A stretch of DNA of 64,000 nt, taken from the NCBI GenBank assembly GCA_007922305.1, contig ML677386.1, positions 9,804,222 through 9,868,221 on the forward strand, written 5' to 3'. The notes beneath the pieces are model-generated. The model was given only the letters and a program-made list of their open reading frames with translations, ran no database searches and was not told the DNA's origin. The DNA is from Dermatemys mawii. Lineage: Eukaryota > Chordata > Testudines > Dermatemydidae. Shown here one piece after another: positions 1 through 10,741 of this stretch; positions within the stretch are counted from its first letter, which is position 1; each line of letters starts with the position of its first letter. A program made the translations under genes and the position numbers.

Positions 1-738
1 CTCTAGTGAATTAGAGAGCAAGAGGATCAGGTATGGAATTTGATCACATTTGCCATTCTAGTTGGACAACAGAGTCAGTTTCAGAGGGGGTACATTTTAC
101 GTTCTAAACAAAAGATTATCACAGTCCTTGCTGACTTTTAACCCTTTCGAAGTCAACAGGGCAGCATCCAATTCAGTTCATGCCTATATTTGCCCCAAGT
201 ATTTATAAACCTGGGGACATCTTCACAGGTAAGAGCGTTGTCTCATGGATTTTTAGGCATCTGATCCACAAAATAAAGCAGAACGTCTTCTGCAATGAGA
301 CACTGATCAGGACTAGCCATAAAAATCCAACAGCACTCAGAAAATTATAATGTATATGAGTGGCTCAGGATGCTGCTCTGGCCAACCAGTAGTTCCATTC
401 TGAGGAGTGAGAGATTATGACGCTTCTCAAGACTACCCGGAGCTGTCCTTAGCATGAGGAAGCCTTGCCTGTACCTGCCAGGGGTCAGGTCCCCAACTTC
501 ACCAGCCATGAGTAACACAAGCACTCCCCTCTAGGCCTATACAGGTCCGACTGCCTATCTACTAGTTAGTGACTGGCACACTCCAATTCCCAAGCCCTCC
601 AAGTCCCCAAGCCTGGAGTCATCAGCTCTAGACATGAGCTGCATTCACAGCTTCACGGCTTCTACAGGAGCCAGCATACGAGTTATACCTCAGATCACTG
701 CTCCATTTAACACACAGCACTTAGATATGTTTATAGAC

Positions 739-2544
739 TAGGGTTGCCAACTTTCTACTCCCACAGAACCAAACACCCTTGCCCCGATCCCACCCCTCCC
801 CTGAAATCCCACCCATGTCCTGCCCCTTCTATGAAGCTCTGCCCTTATTCAGTACATCTCCCCTCCTTCTGTCACTCCCTTTCCTCACCCTCACTCGCTC
901 ACTTTCACCGAGCTGGCTCAGGGGGTTGGTGTGTAAGAAGGGGTGAGGGTTGCGGCTGGGAACGTGGGGCCAGAAATGAGGACTAACCGTACAGTAGTTT
1001 CTGTTCTATAGAGTTTGTTATTTAATTGATAGCATTGTCTGTATATGTTGTGAATGTAGTGGATGGTGGAGGTGCTATGTAATAATCTAAGAATACTGAT
1101 CAATAACAATTTTATGAACACAGCATGTAATTAGGTCAGTGAGTTACTGCATAGATTTACGGGGTTATTAGACTTTCCTGTATGGATGTATTGGTTTAGC
1201 TGGCTGGGGGGCTGTTGGAAAAACAACCAGGAATGCACCTCCAATGGCTACAGATAAGCAACCCTGCAACAAACACTTGTGCAGGGGTAATGCAAAGAGT
1301 GACTTAGTGACAGTCTCCATCTCATAGTTACATGTACCTTTTGCCAAAGCTGTGAGCCTAGAGATCAAAGGGCCACTAAGAATTTAAAAAGACATTCTGG
1401 ACAGAGATGAGGGGGAGTTGTGAGTACGCTCATCCTGGTAAGGAAGGCTGACATGGCAGATAGAGACAGATCTTGGAGGAGCATCTGAATCCAGGGTTGC
1501 CAACTTTCTACTCGCACAAAACCGAACATCCTTGCTCCACCCCTCGTCTGAGGCCCTGCCTATGTCCCCCTCCCTCACTCCATCCCCCCCTCCCTCGGTC
1601 ACTTGCTCTCCTCACCCTCTCAACTCAAGGGGCTGGGGTGCAGGAGGAGTGAGAGCTCCAGCGTGGGGCCAGAAATGAAGAGTTCAGAGTGCAGGAGGGG
1701 ACTCCAGGCTGAGGCAGTGGGTTCGGATATTAGAGGGGGTGAAGGCTCTATCTGGGGTGTGGGCTCTGGGGCAGGGCCAAGGATGAGGGGTTTGAGGTGT
1801 AGGAGGGGGTTCCAGGCTTGGGTGTGGAGCCAAAGGGTTTGGAGTATGGGAGGAGGCTCTGGGCTGAGGCACAGGGTTGGGGTGTGGAAGGATGTATGGG
1901 CTCTGGGCTAGGGTGCAGGTTCCTGGCTGGGGGCAGAAATGAGGGGTTCAGGAGGGTGGCTCCAGGCTTGGCAGGGGGTTGGGGGGTGTGAGGACTCTGG
2001 CTGGGAGTGCAGATTCTGGAGTGGGGCTGGGAAGGAGGAGTTTGGGGTGTAGGAGCGTGCTGCAGTCTAGGACCAAGGGGTTTGGAGGACAGGAGTGGGA
2101 TCAGGGCTGGGGGATGGTGCCTGGGACGGGGTCAGGATGCAGACTCCAGGCGATGCTTACCTCAAGCAGCTCCTGGAAGCAACGGCATGCCCCCCATCCA
2201 GCTCCTACACAGAGATGTGGCCAGGAGACTGTACGTGCTGCCCTGTCCACAGGCACCACCCATGTAGCTCCCACTGGCCATAGTTCTTGGCCAATGGGAG
2301 TTTTGGGGGTGGTGCTTGGGGTGTAGGCAACATGTGGAGTTTCCTGGCTTCCCCTATGTGCAGGAAATGGAGAGGGAACATGCCAGCTGCTTCCCAGGAG
2401 CCACATGGCGCAGAGGGTAGCAGGGAGCCTGCCAGCCCCGCTGTGTGGAGCTGCTAACCAGAAAGTCAATGACCCAGTCAAGTGATGCTGACCGGAGCTG
2501 CCAGGGTCCCTACCCATTTGAAAACCGGACACCTGGGCACCCTA
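739..2544 (+). mobile_element. Composite non-autonomous hAT-like transposon
   Basis: The left end is TAGGGTTGCCAAC and the right end, read inverted, is TAGGGTGCCCAGG. The element is flanked by a perfect 8-bp target duplication TTATAGAC (731-738 and 2545-2552), the size typical of hAT. Inside, a second copy of the same 5' end starts at about 1492 (CAGGGTTGCCAACTTTCTAC) and both copies run to 'gtggggccagaaatga'. Between the two 5' ends lies about 500 bp of unrelated AT-richer DNA (about 980-1491). The rest is G-rich degenerate repetition of 'ggctctgggctggggtgcagg' type. No transposase is encoded, and the open frames within are low-complexity. Confidence 0.75.
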
Positions 2545-3070
2545 TTATAGACACAACAAGCAAAGGTTTACTTAACAAATTATAAGGATTCGTGTGATAG
2601 CAACTAGAGTTATTGGAAACAAATGCTTAAATAAAATTATAACACATATTGTAGAGCCCAGACTTAATTAACAGGATCTTCTCACATCTAATAAAGTATT
2701 GTGCACCAGTGCTTCATTCAGGGAGGCAGGTTGTGAACCCTTTTTCATAAGACAAGACACAATTAATCGCAGTGTTAATCACACTGTTAAACAATAGAAT
2801 ACCAACTGATATTTATTAAATATTTTTGGATGTTTTTCTACATTTTCAAATATATTGATTTCTATTATAACACAGAATACAAAGTGTACAGTGCTCACTT
2901 CATATTATTACTTTTGATTACAAATATATGAACTATTTTTGAATTCACCTCATACAAGTACTGTAGTGCAATCTCTGTTGTGAAAGTGCAATTTACAAAT
3001 ATAGATTTTTTTGTTACATAACTGCATTCAAAACCAAAACAATGTATAACTTTAGAGCCTACAAGTTCAC

Positions 3071-3310
3071 TCAGTTCCATTTCTTATTTAGCCAATCGCT
3101 AAGATAAACAAGTTTGTTTACATTTATAGGAGATAATGCAGCCCACTTTTTATTTACAATGTCACCTGAAAGTAAGAATAGATGGTTGTGTGGCAATTTT
3201 ATAACCGGCATTGCAAGGTATTTACATGCCGAATATGCTAAGCATTTGTATACCCCTCCATGCTTCAGCCACCATTCCAGAGGACATGATTCCATGCTGA
3301 TGACACTCAT
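3071..3310 (-). pseudogene. Inverted second copy of hAT dimerisation domain
   Basis: On the minus strand the left arm encodes CPLEWWLKHGGVYKCLAYSA and then LFLLSGDIVNKKWAALSP and VYLSDWLNKK. This is the same domain as at 3726-3977, in opposite orientation and more diverged. It forms the left arm of the foldback element. Confidence 0.75.
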
Positions 3311-3319
3311 TAAAAAAAT

Positions 3320-3977
3320 GTGTTAATTAAATTTATGACTAAACTCCTTGGGGGAGAACTGTATGTCTCCTGCTCTGTTTTATCCACATTCTATGATATT
3401 TTTCATGTTATAGCAGTTTTGGAGGATGGCCCAGCATATGTTGCTCATTTTAAGAACACCTTCACTGCAGATTTGACAAAATGCAAAGAAGATACCAATG
3501 TGAGATTTCCAAAGATAGCTACAGCACTCAACCCAAAGTTTAAGAATCTGAAGTGCCTTCTAAAATCTCAGAGGAACGAGGTATGGAGCATGCTTCCAGA
3601 AGTCTTAAAAGAGCAACAGTCTGATGTGAAAAATACAGAACCCGAACCACCAAAAAAGAAAATTAACTTTCTACTGGAGCATCTGACTCAGATGATTAAA
3701 TGAACATGCGTCAGGCCGCTCTGCTTTGGATTGTTATCGAGCAAAACCCATCATCAGCCTGGACACATGTCCTCTGGAATGGTGGTTGAAGCATGAAGGG
3801 ACATATGAATCTTTAGCACACCTGGCCCATAAATATCTTGTGACGCCAGCTACAACAGTGCCACGCGAACACCTGTTCTCACTTTCAAGTGACATTGTGA
3901 ACAAGAAGCAAGCTGCATTATCTCCTGAATATGTAAACAAACTTGTTTCTCTGAGCAATTGGCTGAACAAGAAGTAG
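3320..3977 (+). pseudogene. hAT transposase fragment (ZBED-like C-terminal half), frameshifted
   Basis: The first open segment (3320-3703) contains KCKEDTNVRFPKIATALNPK and an acidic, proline-rich linker ending in an early stop. The second (3726-3977, another frame) contains CPLEWWLKHEGTYESLAHLA, then PATTVPREHLFSLSSDIVNK and LVSLSNWLNKK. This is the hAT C-terminal dimerisation domain (PF05699 type). The W-W, L-A-x-K-Y-L and E-x-L-F-S motifs are intact. The two parts are separated by a frameshift near 3700. The N-terminal BED finger and the catalytic front half are missing. It is a relic with no promoter or start of its own. Confidence 0.8.
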
Positions 3978-5358
3978 GACTGAGTGGACTCTTAGGTTCT
4001 AAAGTTTTCCATTGTTTTATTTTTGAATGCAGTTTTTCTGTACACAGTTCTACATTTGTAAGTTCAGCTATCAATGATAAAGAGATTGAACTACAGTACT
4101 TGTATTCAGTGAATTAAAAATACTATATCTTTTGGTTTTTACTGTGCAAATATTTGTAATAAAAAGGAATATAAAGCGAGCACTGTACACTTTGTATTCT
4201 CTGTTGTAACTGAAATCAATATATTTGAAAATATAGAAAACCTCCAAAAATATTGAAATAAACTGTATTCTATCATTGTTTGACAGCGCAATTAATCACA
4301 TGATTAATCACTATTAATTTTTTTAGTCACTTGACAACCCTAGTAGAGACCTTATATGCTACCCTTTGTGAACTTAATATGTCTATATCTGACATGGGAG
4401 TTCCTGTAAAACTCTGTACATCCCCTGTGGCCTTTGTCAGTTGGCATCAAAATGTCCCTGAGTCTCTGAGATGCACGAAACAATTATAGAAAATAGAAGT
4501 GCTTTGGCATATTCAGAAATGGGAAGAAGACTGGATGGTGAGAAGGAAATGAATTGCTATACCCAAATGCAGTTTTCACAACAAAAAGATCTCTGTTGTA
4601 GCTTAAATCTCACAATCCAAGTGTACAATAGATCCCTTAAGCTACGTATAAATGACTTCGGTATTGAAACTCAGGGGAGCCGAAGTAGCTCATCCACAAG
4701 TCCACTTTGGATCTTAAAACATTCCATAATTATGGTAACTGAAGTTCTGTTTGTAGCTTCTTAAAAGGAATCTTCATAGTACTGAATTGTAATATACTGC
4801 ATCTAATAACCAAACTCAACTGCACATTTGCCCCTGGGCTTTTTGTTGTTAGCTAGGATCTCTTAAAAATGAACTTCTGGGACTACTGAGCAATTTGGGC
4901 TTTCCTTCAGTGGTTTCTTACTTTAAAGTTAGTGCCTACCACTCAGCTAAGGTGATAATTAGCTCAGTAATTGGATTTCTTCCTGAATTGTATTATTCAA
5001 TTCAAATTGAGTAAAAGTCCTTGGGCACTTTCCCTGAAATATGTCTGAATCTTTTCAGCAATGGTCTAATTTTAAAGCCAGTACCTCACTTAGTTCCTAA
5101 AATATCTCACTACCTCCTGTTTTATCCAGTGCCTGAGTTAAACTGAGCCAAACCAGGCAAGGAGCCTAACATTGTGATATGACTTAGACCATTATACATA
5201 CACTTTCTTTTCTTATTATAATGGAGTTACTGCCAATATTTTCCTCCCACAAAAATACTGCTTTGTCTTTCAACCTAGAAATAGTTTCTCTCCACAGCCA
5301 CTCTCTCTTCCCCTTCCCCTAAAAATAACAGTCATGAAGGTAAAATAAAGCAAGGATT

Positions 5359-5382
5359 GAGAGAGAGAGAGAGAGAGAGAGA
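5359..5382. repeat. (GA)n microsatellite
   Basis: Twelve uninterrupted GA dinucleotides lie just upstream of the LTR-like block. Confidence 0.95.
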
Positions 5383-5391
5383 TTTGAATAG

Positions 5392-6517
5392 TGTAACACT
5401 CTGTACCTCGGGGAAACACCCTGCACCCCCATATTCGTCCTTATATTATGACTGTGCGGTATCCAATGCAAAGCTTGTTATGTGGGGTGTCTTTGGAAGT
5501 CTCATGATGCACTGAGCATTGTTGTTATAGTAATGATAGAGGTTGTAATTTCATGTATATAGTTATGAGGCTGAAAATGAGTCCTTATGGCTTAAAACAA
5601 GCCAAGGCAAAATTCTCCAGGAGCGGAGGGGCAGTTCACACCTCATCAGTGTGTGTTTGGGACAAACCCAGCCCAGCCTCACAGGCACAAAGGACACTGG
5701 CTTCGGCAGCAACAAAGGATTGGTTGGACTTTTGAGTAAGTCACCCGCTTTTCCTTGGACAAGTCTGGGACTATGAAGAGGTAATGCTCACCTGACTCTG
5801 AAGTGTAGGGTGGGGGGACAAAGCCAAAAGGAAAGAAAGAACATGATAAAAGGGAAACAGGTTTGCCATGCTCTCTCACTCTCCAGCTCCATATACGGAC
5901 ACCACCACCAAGTGATGGAAGCACTGGTCTAAAGAGAGGGCCTGGCTGAAGGGCAACCTGCCAGCCTCTGGTGAGAAGCATCTACGTTTGTAAGGGCACT
6001 GAAAGTGTTAAGATCAGCTTAGACTGCATTTTGCTTTTATTTGACCAAATCTGACTTGTTGTGCTTTGATTTATAATCACTTAAAATCTATATTTTGCAG
6101 TTAATACATTTGTTTGTTTATTCTACCTGAAGCAGCGTGTTTGGTTTGAAGCATGTCAGAGACTCCTCTTGGGATAACAAGCCTGATAAAAATCAATTTC
6201 TTTGTTAAACTGACAAACTCATACAAGCTTGCAGAATCCAGAGGGCATAATTGGACACTGCAAGATGGAGGTTCCTAGGGTTGTGCCTGGGACCGGAGAT
6301 ATTGGCAAGTGTCATTCGGTTGCACAATCCAAGCAGTAGCTGGCCAAAAGTGCTCACTCATGTAGCTGGGAGCAGCTTACACTCCAGAGGCTGTGTGTGG
6401 ACAGCCCGGGAGTGGGGGTTCTCCCAGCAGAGCAGGGTAGGGCTAGCTCCCAGAGTCGAGGATTGGAGTGACCTAGCAGCAGATCACTGATCCGGATAAC
6501 ACTGGGGGAACATCACA
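5392..6517 (+). mobile_element. Probable solo LTR, 1.13 kb
   Basis: The block starts TGTAACACTCTG and ends AACATCACA (TG...CA). It is flanked by AATAG (5387-5391) and GATAG (6518-6522), an imperfect 5-bp target duplication. No internal retroviral coding region is present, which suggests an LTR-LTR recombination product. Orientation is set by TG...CA only and is uncertain. I recognise the start as a repeated turtle sequence from memory. Confidence 0.5.
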
Positions 6518-6978
6518 GATAGTATGTGTGACATATGCTTCATAGTGAGGAATCAGTCAGCTTTATGGAAAGCTGCTTCTTGTGCTCCTTTCCAGAAGTT
6601 GGGGAAAGTGAAGCCATATCTGCTCTTTCAGTCTTGCTGCTGTTGGATTTCACCCCAACAAGCAGATTAAGGAAGAACTTTTGGATCTTTAGGATCCAAT
6701 GCTCAAAGTAAAAGGGGCCCTTCACTTTAGAAGAAGAGGTACAAAGACAAGAGCCCACTGGGTGTATGAGTAAGAAAGTCTTTCTCGGGGAAGCCTAAAT
6801 TTTTGGTGGATCTGGGGCTCATTTTGCTTTAATACACACTTCCAAGAAGCCTAATAAGCAACCATGAGAGAAACAGCATTATAATACAGCCTCATGGAGT
6901 ATATGAAACCCTTATTTCCCACATGGAAGCATTATGCTGCTGGCATTATGAAGGGGAAGTTTACAGTAAAATAAAAAA

Positions 6979-7559
6979 GTAGACCAGGCTTAGAGAGATG
7001 GGAAGGAAAATGAGAGTTCTCCAATGGCAGAATAAGCAGGCACCTGTGAAGATGTAAAAGATGCCAGAAGGCAGAGGTGATGGTATTCATTGGAAGTGTG
7101 AGTATGCCTTTGTCATTTTAAAGCAATTTAATATAAGATGCAGAACGATTATATAGCAATTGCAGCAACAAATTCTGAACACCCCTTTATGTATAAAGAT
7201 TTTCTGACCATCTGTATGCACACAATGCTCTAGACTGAAACACCCACTATAGCAAAGACAGATATGTTCTCCCTCTTCTTTATTCGATTTGAGTCTTATT
7301 TTTCCCCACCATTACACCCACACTGCCTCAGTGCTCCATAGAATAACGTGTAAACAAACATTCTGCTTTTCAGGCTACCACATCAGTAGTAGTAGCACCA
7401 TCTGTACAGTAGAGATTTGGAGTAAAGCTACTCCAGGAGGCTTTCTAAAGTTATAGAAAAAGGCAACACTGCTGAAGATTCCTACTAAAATAAAATGTGA
7501 ACAGTGGGAAGATTCGACTACAGTAAACCAGGCTGGAGAGACGGGGAGGAAAATGAGAG
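6979..7559. repeat. Divergent direct repeat pair (38 bp, 544 bp apart)
   Basis: GTAGACCAGGCTTAGAGAGA... at 6979-7016 and GTAAACCAGGCTGGAGAGAC... at 7523-7559 share most bases through 'ggaaggaaaatgagag'/'ggaggaaaatgagag'. The sequence between is unremarkable. Confidence 0.55.
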
Positions 7560-7805
7560 CCCTTAGTTATTATTTACACTGCTAATCATTCATTATGGAT
7601 CATTTTTTTTCAGGTATAAGAATCATGGCTGTGTTTTTAAGCAGTGTGAAATATTGCTTAATTTGAGCTATATAAAACCTTCATCTCTTCTTAAGCCCCA
7701 TGATCCCATAGATAAACTATTAGTGAGCCTCTGTACAAACAATAACCTACCATGCAAAAGTTTGTAAATTTGAGGTATTTTGTGGGTATCAATAACAGAG
7801 ATCAT

Positions 7806-7915
7806 GAGTTTCACACCTGGGTGCCCAGGTGCCTAAATATGGATTCAGGAGCCTAAATACAAGGGACCTGATTTTCAAGATGCTGAGCACTTGCAACTGC
7901 TACATAAGGAAATAC
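7806..7915. repeat. MITE-like dispersed repeat fragment
   Basis: The words 'gggtgcccaggtgcctaaat' and 'cctgattttcaagatgctga' are typical of a common amniote palindromic repeat. The boundaries are approximate. Confidence 0.4.
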
Positions 7916-8310
7916 ACAGTCAAGACATCCTGATAACTGTAATTTTGTCCTTATAGCCATTGTAATCTCCAAGTTTCCCTTCTTTGTTTCTTTTACACTT
8001 TCTACAATCACTATTCTCTTGAGTAAAAAGATATTTGTAAATTTATTAATGTTATATTTATTCTCTATGAATATGCTTTTCAAATACTATATAGGTTTAG
8101 TCCCGCAGTTCTGTATATTCCACTAAAATTTCATGTTTTATATCATGTATAATTCTGAACTCATGTCAAATACTATGGTTATAATCCCGACTGCATCATA
8201 TTTAATGTAATATCTTCTCAGAACATCTCTCAAAAACACCTCTCACTAGCACAAGAATGTTTCTCTCTAAATATTTGTATATACCCCCTTTTTCAACATA
8301 TAGTAGCAAA

Positions 8311-9545
8311 TTTCTACCAAAGATCATACTGATGGGATTTTAAGTATTTTCTAGTTACAAGTAAAGGCAAAAAAGTAATCAAGAGATAGCCTTCCCATTT
8401 TAACAGGTGCTCTTCTGACCCCATTAGCTGGACGAGAGGAGAATATTTTAAAAGAGAGACTTCTGTACATAGCAAAATCCCAGTCTCATTCCAAGACAAG
8501 CTTCAGAAACTGTTACCACTGAGGTTAAATCTTGGCTGTCCATTAGAATTGCTATTGGCTGTCTCTTAAGGATGAGTGCTAAAAGGATCAAGACTGGGAA
8601 AACTGTCTGGAAGACTGTCTACATAATTGTTAATTTCTTATAGTCACAAAAAAGAAGAGAAGTGAGACTTTTCTATTCTTCACATATTTGGTTTGTGTTC
8701 TTGATTATGAACCTATGTCTTCTTTCCCCAGACAAAATGCGTGAATTAATATATTTTATTGGACCAATTTATGTTAGTGAGGGAGACTACTACTTTGAGC
8801 TTACACAGACTCTTCTTCATGTCTTCTTTCCCTACTCAGATTACTTTTCACTGCATGGCTTTTCCTTTTTGTTTATCCTCTTTTCTTATTTATTTTTCTT
8901 GTTTGAATTTTTGGTCTTTATGTTTGTGTTCTTGCCTGGCCCCTGCATGTGTTCTTTCTTTGATGCCTCCCTTCTGTCTTTACCCTACTTTATCTGCTTA
9001 GAATGATTCAATGAAGTGGAGCTGTGAATGCATCTAACTCGGCAGGAAAGTATTGAGCACCAAAGCTTGGATGATTCCCAACTAATTTCCACACATATGG
9101 CACCTATTCAATTAGCCTTAATTTATTTTATTGGCTGCCACAGGCAAAATTTGAGAAAAAAAATGTTACCAGTTAAAGGGATACTGACAAATATTTAAAA
9201 TATAACTTTGATTTTTTTGTACTCTCCATTGGTTGTAAAAACTCTTAGAAGCTTCAAAGCCACTTATTTTTATATCTGTTTTAGCCACTTCGCAAATATT
9301 CCTATTCTCCCCCAACCAAACCTTTCCATAACTTATGAAGCACAAACTAATATAGTTCTTATTCTTTTGATAATTTTTTTTGCCATAGCTACACTGATAC
9401 ATTCATTCTGGCACATGTGCATCTTAAGGATGGAATATATTCCAAATATTTTTACAGACCCCTGTTCCAGATTTTTACCAAAGATCATAATTTATGGGAG
9501 CATCCATGTTTTCTAGTTACAAGTAAAGGAATAAAAGTAATCAAG
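8311..9545. repeat. Divergent direct repeat pair (~73 bp, 1.16 kb apart)
   Basis: 8311-8383 and 9472-9545 share 'accaaagatcata', then 'ttttctagttacaagtaaag' and 'aaaagtaatcaag'. Only these two stretches are repeated; the sequence between is not. Confidence 0.6.
8744..8820. repeat. SINE-like repeat fragment
   Basis: 'attaatatattttattggac', 'gagcttacacagactcttct' and similar words resemble a widespread turtle and crocodile SINE-associated repeat. I recognise it from memory only. Confidence 0.35.
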
Positions 9546-9767
9546 GAAGAAAACCATTTTCTGTCTCTTTTTTTTTAAATACACTAATATCCCTGCCTTT
9601 GCATCACTGTCAGTCAAGGAGTCACTGCCAAATTATGACCATTGTGCTCTGTACGTGAGTCTGTAGTGGCCCCGGGCCACTGGGGGTGGTGAGGAGCTAC
9701 TGGCTCGCTTCCGCCCATCAGCCCCACCTCCTAGTCACAGGGGAATTAGTGGCGGAGGTGGAGTGTC

Positions 9768-9970
9768 CGGAGTTAGTACCGCGCCCCGCCCCCCCAGGCA
9801 GGGGAGCGCCCACCGAGTTAGTAGCGCGTCCCCTCCGGCAGGGGAGCGCCCACCGAGTTAGTAGCGCATCCCCTCAGGCAGGGGAGCGCCCACCGAGTTA
9901 GTAGCGCGTCCCCTCAGGCAGGGGAGCGCCCACCGAGTTAGTAGCGCGCCCCCTCAGGCAGGGGGGCGCT
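9768..9970. repeat. 40-bp minisatellite, about five units
   Basis: The unit begins 'cgagttagtagcgcg' followed by 'cccctcaggcaggggagcgc'. It starts at 9814, 9854, 9894 and 9934 with exact 40-bp spacing, after a diverged first unit from 9768. Units differ by one to three bases. Part of each unit is itself a small palindrome ('cccctcaggcagggg'). Confidence 0.92.
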
Positions 9971-9991
9971 TGCTAGAGTTTGGGGTGTAAC

Positions 9992-10414
9992 TCACAGGCA
10001 CCAGCAGGAGTCAGGATCCTCGGTAAGAGGGGGTTCTGGATCCCCGTCAGCGGCCGCCTCGGCTGCCCATGGGTCACTGTCGGGCTCCGGCAGTACCTCG
10101 GAGTCTTCAGCTGCTAGCCACTGGGGTTCTCCTGCAGCGTCTGCCTCCGTTGGCCATGGGTCCCTGCAGGTGTCTGGGAGCTCCTCGGGGTACTCGGCAG
10201 CCGGCAGGTCTGGCAACCGCAGGCTGTCCCCTAGGTCAGGGCTCCCTGGCTTGGCAGCAGGGGAGGGAGGGAGCAGCCCGCGGCCTGCATCTGCCTCCTT
10301 CCCCGGTGCAGCCCTGACTGAGCTGCGGGCCCTGCCCTTTGTACTTCCTGTCCCACCCTTCCGCTTCCTGGGGGCGGGGCCATCTTGGTCAAGGCCCGCC
10401 CACTCTGGCTGCAA
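9992..10414 (-). CDS. Hypothetical acidic open frame, 140 codons, repeat-derived
   Basis: I do not recognise this protein. The N-terminus is basic (PRKRKGGTGSTKGRARSS), the C-terminal 90 residues are acidic and rich in Ala, Asp, Glu and Pro. The end seems duplicated: DPWPTEADAAGEPQWLAAED is followed by DPWAAEAAADGDPEPPLTED. The frame coincides with the CpG-rich block, where stop codons are rare, so chance is a real alternative. It could be a gag-like or LTR-internal remnant. There is no splice signal linking it to PCNX2. Confidence 0.25.
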   Translation of the reverse strand: MQPEWAGLDQDGPAPRKRKGGTGSTKGRARSSVRAAPGKEADAGRGLLPPSPAAKPGSPDLGDSLRLPDLPAAEYPEELPDTCRDPWPTEADAAGEPQWLAAEDSEVLPEPDSDPWAAEAAADGDPEPPLTEDPDSCWCL

Positions 10415-10611
10415 GGGGGATTCTGTCCCCTCTGGCTCAGAGGGAGGCCACCCAGGCTCCCTGCATGCTCCATCCTGCCCAGAGCTTGAATTAATGAGGA
10501 AACATTAGGCAGTGGGGGAATGCTGGTACTTTGCAGCTATTCCCTTTTGGGGCTAGATTAATGTACACAGGCCCTAACAGCACTACCATTTCAGTACAGA
10601 ACTGCAACATG

Positions 10612-10741
10612 CGGCCCCTCAGAGTAATCCGCTGGCAGTCCGCAAGACAGTTTGTTTACATTTGCACAGCTGCCCACAGCTCCCAGTGGCTGGGTTCACC
10701 ATTCCTGGCCAATGGGAGCTGTGGGAAGTGGTGTGGGCCAC
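10612..10741 (+). mobile_element. Non-autonomous hAT-type fragment
   Basis: It shares 'ctggcagtccgcaagac', 'tttgtttac' and the inverted pair 'cagctcccagtggc' / 'ggccaatgggagctg' with the element at 14630. Both ends are eroded. Confidence 0.5.

Larger units (their letters stand above)
2757..4342 (+). mobile_element. Foldback hAT element with ~545-bp inverted arms
   Basis: The left arm (2757 to about 3303) is the reverse complement of the right arm (about 3753-4300), including the AT-rich outer part with 'caatatatttgaaaatatag' and the part coding the transposase C-terminus. A loop of about 450 bp (3304-3752) carries the preceding transposase segment. The right end reads, inverted, TAGGGTTGTCAAG, a hAT-like terminus. 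The left terminus is eroded and no clear 8-bp target duplication is seen. The arms could pair into one long hairpin. Confidence 0.7.
9667..10480. repeat. GC-rich, CpG-rich unclassified repeat block
   Basis: About 800 bp of abrupt high GC content lie inside AT-rich intron. The block contains the 40-bp minisatellite, the Not I-like 'gcggccgc' context near 10050, and a 140-codon open frame on the minus strand. The sharp composition change and the absence of splice context suggest an inserted repeat, perhaps an LTR or an internal retroelement part, rather than a promoter island. Confidence 0.5.

Noticed and set aside
1603..2532. Several 60-140 codon frames in the G-rich stretch
   Set aside because: Low-complexity translation of degenerate repeats inside the hAT composite; no conserved domain.
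4471..4764. 97-codon plus-strand open frame after the foldback hAT
   Set aside because: No domain, no repeat match and ordinary composition; most likely chance.
9768..9970. CRISPR-like array
   Set aside because: The units are contiguous 40-bp tandem copies with no variable spacers, in a vertebrate intron; it is a minisatellite.
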